DNA from: Nodosilinea sp. LEGE 06152
Lineage (GTDB): Bacteria; Cyanobacteriota; Cyanobacteriia; Phormidesmidales; Phormidesmidaceae
Reading direction: 5' to 3'
Assembly: GCF_015207525.1 (NCBI RefSeq)
Contig: NZ_JADEWR010000007.1
Coordinates: 21,833 to 56,442, forward strand
Length of the DNA stretch: 34,610 nt
The translations under genes were made by a program, and so were the position numbers. Positions 32,365 to 34,610 of the stretch are shown here, piece after piece. Below the pieces are notes generated by a model. It was not told the origin of the DNA and did not search any database. It was given only the letters and a program-made list of their open reading frames with translations. Position 1 is the stretch's first letter. Every line of letters starts with the position of its first letter.

Positions 32365-34610
32365 ATGTCATCAGGCCCGTCGTTTTTGGAGCTGATCAAA
32401 CAAACCACCGATGCTGTGGCTGAGTTTATTGTCTGGGTGGTGGCCCTGTTTCAGCGCAATGATTGGTTTAAGTTGCTGGTGCTGGGTGGGGTGGTGCTGG
32501 CGCTCTTAGGTAGCGTTTTCAAAGGTCTTATCGAGAACCTGTGGCCTGGAGATGCGACCCCTAATGCCCTATGGATTAGTCTGTGGACAGCAGTAGTGTT
32601 GTTTCTGCTAGGCGCGTTTGTGGTGGCACTGGTTAAGCGCCCCCCTCCAGACCGCGAAGCTGCTGCCGATACCAAAGAGCGCAAGGCCATTAAAGGGTTG
32701 CGCCCCTTTGGCCCAGAGGATGTGGAAATTTTTGCCCAACTCCAGCGCCAAAACAGCCTGTGGGAGTGTTTGGAAACCATCACCAGCCCCGACTACAAAT
32801 TTGGCATTTTGATGGGGGAGAGTGGCTGCGGCAAAACGTCCTTTTTGCAGGCGGGGCTGTGGCCCAAGCTACAAGAGGAAGCCTGTAGCCACCGGGGTAT
32901 TTTGGTGCGCTTCTCAGACCAAGACCCACTAGCGACCATTCGTAAAGCCCTCGCCGACCAGCTCGAAATTCCGCTGGAATGGATGGGCTTACCCTTTGAA
33001 GAACTGCTCCACCAGGCGGTGAATAACGCGGGCAAACCGATTGTGCTGCTGTGCGACCAGTTTGAGCAGTTCTTTGTGCACTACAAGCGCAAAGAAGACC
33101 GCGAAACCTTTGTCCAAGCGCTGACTACCTGGTACAGCACCTCGGCTCTAGACTGCGTCAAGGTGCTGGTTTCGGTGCGAGCCGACTTGCTGCACGAGCT
33201 ATATGCTTTGCACACCGCCCTAAAGTACAACCTTGGCCCCCAAGACCTGACCAAGCTCGAAAAATTTTCTCCTGAAGAAGCGGCCAAAATTCTCGGCGTG
33301 ATTGCCCAGACCGAAAACCTGGAGTTTGACCCCCGCTTTGTAGAAGATTTAGCCACCCAGGAACTGGCTAGCCAGGAAGACGGCACCATTTCGCCCGTAG
33401 ACCTGCAAATTTTGGCCTGGATGATTGAACGCCAAAAAAGCGACGACCTGCGCGCCTTCAATCGAGAAGCGTTTCAAAAGTTTGGTGGCGTAGAAGGGCT
33501 ACTCACCCGCTTTTTAGAACGCACTCTAGATGCTAGGGTGCTGCCCAACCAGCGAGAAGCCGCCGTAAAAACGCTGCTGGCGCTTACCGACTTAGAGCGC
33601 CAGGTGCGAGCGGGGGTACTCACCCCGACAGAGCTGGAAACCAAACTCAAGGGTGATGTTGACCCCACTGCCCTTGCCGATGCCGTGACCTGGCTAGCCC
33701 GCAGCGATGTGCGCCTGATCACCCCCCAAGACAAGGGCACCCAAACTGGCTACGAGCTGGCCCACGAGCGGCTGATACCCGCCCTCATGCGGCTGGCCAA
33801 TAAGGAGCTGACAACGGCAGACAAGGTCAATCAACTGCTGGAGCGGCGGGTAAATGAATGGCTGGGCAACCAGCAAAACCCCCGCTATTTGCTGGGCTTA
33901 AAGGAGCTATGGCAAATTCAGCGGCAGCGGCCTTACCTGGTATGGGGGCCAAAGCGCAAGCAAAAAGAGCGGCTCATTGCCCTAAGCAAACGGCGCACCT
34001 ACGGCCTAGCAGGGACTGTAGGTGCTTGTTTGGTTGCAGGGGTGTTGTTTTGGGGCTGGTGGAACTTTACGCCCCAGGGCCAGGTGCAGCAGGTGCAGTG
34101 GCAGTTAAACCGCCTGGTGAAACGGGCTGATGATGAAGCGACGGCTCAGGTGGCGGCAGCATTCATAAGAAATAACCAGCGGGCTAAGGGCTTTGAGGTA
34201 ATAGAAAACCACATCAGCAGCAACCAGGGTAAAGCCAGCGCAATCAACGCTGTAGCAGAAATCGCACCCAAACTACCCCAAACGCAGAAGCCGCTTGAAC
34301 TTGTCAGCAGGGCGCTAGTCATCGCAGAAGCCCTCAATGATCCATATTCCAAGGCGGATGCGTTGAGGGACATTGCCACCGCTTACGGGCAACTAGAGGA
34401 TGGGGCAGCGGCCCAGGCGGTCTTAGACAAAGCCCTAGCCGCTACCGAGACCATCGATAATCCATATTTCAAAGCGGATGCGTTGAGGGTCATTGCCACC
34501 GCTTACGGGCAACTAGAGGATGGGGCAGCGGCCCAGGCGGTCTTAGACAAAGCCCTAGCCGCTACCGAGACCATCGATAATCCATCTTCCAAAGCGGATG
34601 CGTTGAGGGT
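32365..34610 (+). CDS. Membrane-anchored STAND NTPase with TPR-like repeats, 3' end outside the window
   Basis: Open from ATG 32365 to the last base (748 codons, no stop). Two membrane helices at about 35-54 and 70-91 are followed by an nSTAND1-like NTPase module: GLRPFGPEDVEIFAQLQRQN, Walker A GESGCGKTS (151-159), Walker B/DQFEQFF (231-237, the DQFE form typical of nSTAND1), VLVSVRADLL with an arginine at 272, then a winged-helix-like region (YELAHERLIPALMRLAN). A third membrane helix lies at about 547-567 (GLAGTVGACLVAGVLFWGWW). From about 659 there are 40-residue helical repeats (KADALRDIATAYGQLEDGAA...). STAND proteins assemble when the repeat domain senses a ligand. Signalling or conflict function is inferred; no effector domain is recognisable in the visible part. 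Confidence 0.85.
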   Translation, partial: MSSGPSFLELIKQTTDAVAEFIVWVVALFQRNDWFKLLVLGGVVLALLGSVFKGLIENLWPGDATPNALWISLWTAVVLFLLGAFVVALVKRPPPDREAAADTKERKAIKGLRPFGPEDVEIFAQLQRQNSLWECLETITSPDYKFGILMGESGCGKTSFLQAGLWPKLQEEACSHRGILVRFSDQDPLATIRKALADQLEIPLEWMGLPFEELLHQAVNNAGKPIVLLCDQFEQFFVHYKRKEDRETFVQALTTWYSTSALDCVKVLVSVRADLLHELYALHTALKYNLGPQDLTKLEKFSPEEAAKILGVIAQTENLEFDPRFVEDLATQELASQEDGTISPVDLQILAWMIERQKSDDLRAFNREAFQKFGGVEGLLTRFLERTLDARVLPNQREAAVKTLLALTDLERQVRAGVLTPTELETKLKGDVDPTALADAVTWLARSDVRLITPQDKGTQTGYELAHERLIPALMRLANKELTTADKVNQLLERRVNEWLGNQQNPRYLLGLKELWQIQRQRPYLVWGPKRKQKERLIALSKRRTYGLAGTVGACLVAGVLFWGWWNFTPQGQVQQVQWQLNRLVKRADDEATAQVAAAFIRNNQRAKGFEVIENHISSNQGKASAINAVAEIAPKLPQTQKPLELVSRALVIAEALNDPYSKADALRDIATAYGQLEDGAAAQAVLDKALAATETIDNPYFKADALRVIATAYGQLEDGAAAQAVLDKALAATETIDNPSSKADALR
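34341..34610 (+). repeat. 120-bp coding tandem repeat, nearly identical copies
   Basis: Copies begin at 34341, 34461 and 34581 (the last cut by the window edge). Copies 1 and 2 differ at 3 of 120 positions; the last 107 or so positions differ only once. Each encodes 40 residues of a two-helix TPR-like repeat. A more diverged unit (LELVSRALVIAEALNDPYSK) lies just before copy 1. Confidence 0.93.

Noticed and set aside
34341..34610. Tandem repeat as a CRISPR or satellite
   Set aside because: Period of exactly 120 bp in frame with the NTPase gene and helical repeat pattern in the protein; it is coding.
1..34610. tRNA, rRNA, transposase or phage genes
   Set aside because: I looked through the intergenic stretches for tRNA-like cloverleaf ends and the ORFs for transposase, integrase or phage motifs and recognised none.

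Overview
This window looks like chromosomal DNA of a fairly GC-rich filamentous cyanobacterium, probably of the Leptolyngbya/Nodosilinea/Phormidesmis type. The evidence is the very frequent HIP1 octamer GCGATCGC, a long cyanobacterial-type PEP carboxylase, the urea transporter subunit UrtE, a cyanobacterial small membrane protein, the MBOAT + DUF1574-like pair, and a membrane STAND NTPase with near-identical repeats. The genus is inference; no rRNA or other phylogenetic marker is present.

Layout. 1-753: urtE, last gene of a urea ABC transporter operon that begins outside the window. 754-1333: gene-poor, with a 15-bp inverted repeat around 69 nt. 1334-1633: small helix-turn-helix-like protein. 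1729-6473 (minus): treZ then treY, the two-step route from maltodextrin to trehalose. 6703-8418: long RluA-family pseudouridine synthase carrying an in-frame 30-bp palindromic repeat. 8477-8865: two opposed gene remnants (DUF2283-like and a small HTH regulator). 9128-9706 (minus): GNAT acetyltransferase. 9760-14405 (minus): a translationally coupled DUF1574/SGNH-like protein and MBOAT acyltransferase, probably an envelope or exopolysaccharide O-acylation unit. 14748-14981: small membrane protein. 15266-18385: ppc.

18417-20380 is a toxin-antitoxin-rich stretch: an antitoxin with only a stub of its RelE/ParE-type toxin, a VOC-family protein, then (minus) hepT-mntA with a third overlapping gene for a HigA-like DNA-binding antidote. 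20660-21202: exported small beta-barrel-like protein with a good terminator. 21405-23132: HerA-type ATPase. 23538-24623: Ser/Thr kinase. Minus-strand alpha/beta hydrolase (24725-25657) and MDR oxidoreductase (25899-26867) follow; the latter is divergent from a TetR regulator (27005-27667) with two matching operator-like boxes between them. 27773-28480: rpiA with a strong terminator. 28717-32208: MscS-type channel and a 14-TM-class MFS transporter, probably co-transcribed. From 32365 to the window end: an incomplete membrane-anchored STAND NTPase whose C-terminal helical repeats (120 bp each) are almost identical at DNA level.

The most interesting signals are the STAND protein with freshly amplified repeats, the three-gene HEPN/MNT cassette, the four-module cytosolic region fused through one membrane helix to a periplasmic SGNH-like domain, and several short repeats that sit in frame inside coding genes (palindrome in the pseudouridine synthase, purine tract in HerA).
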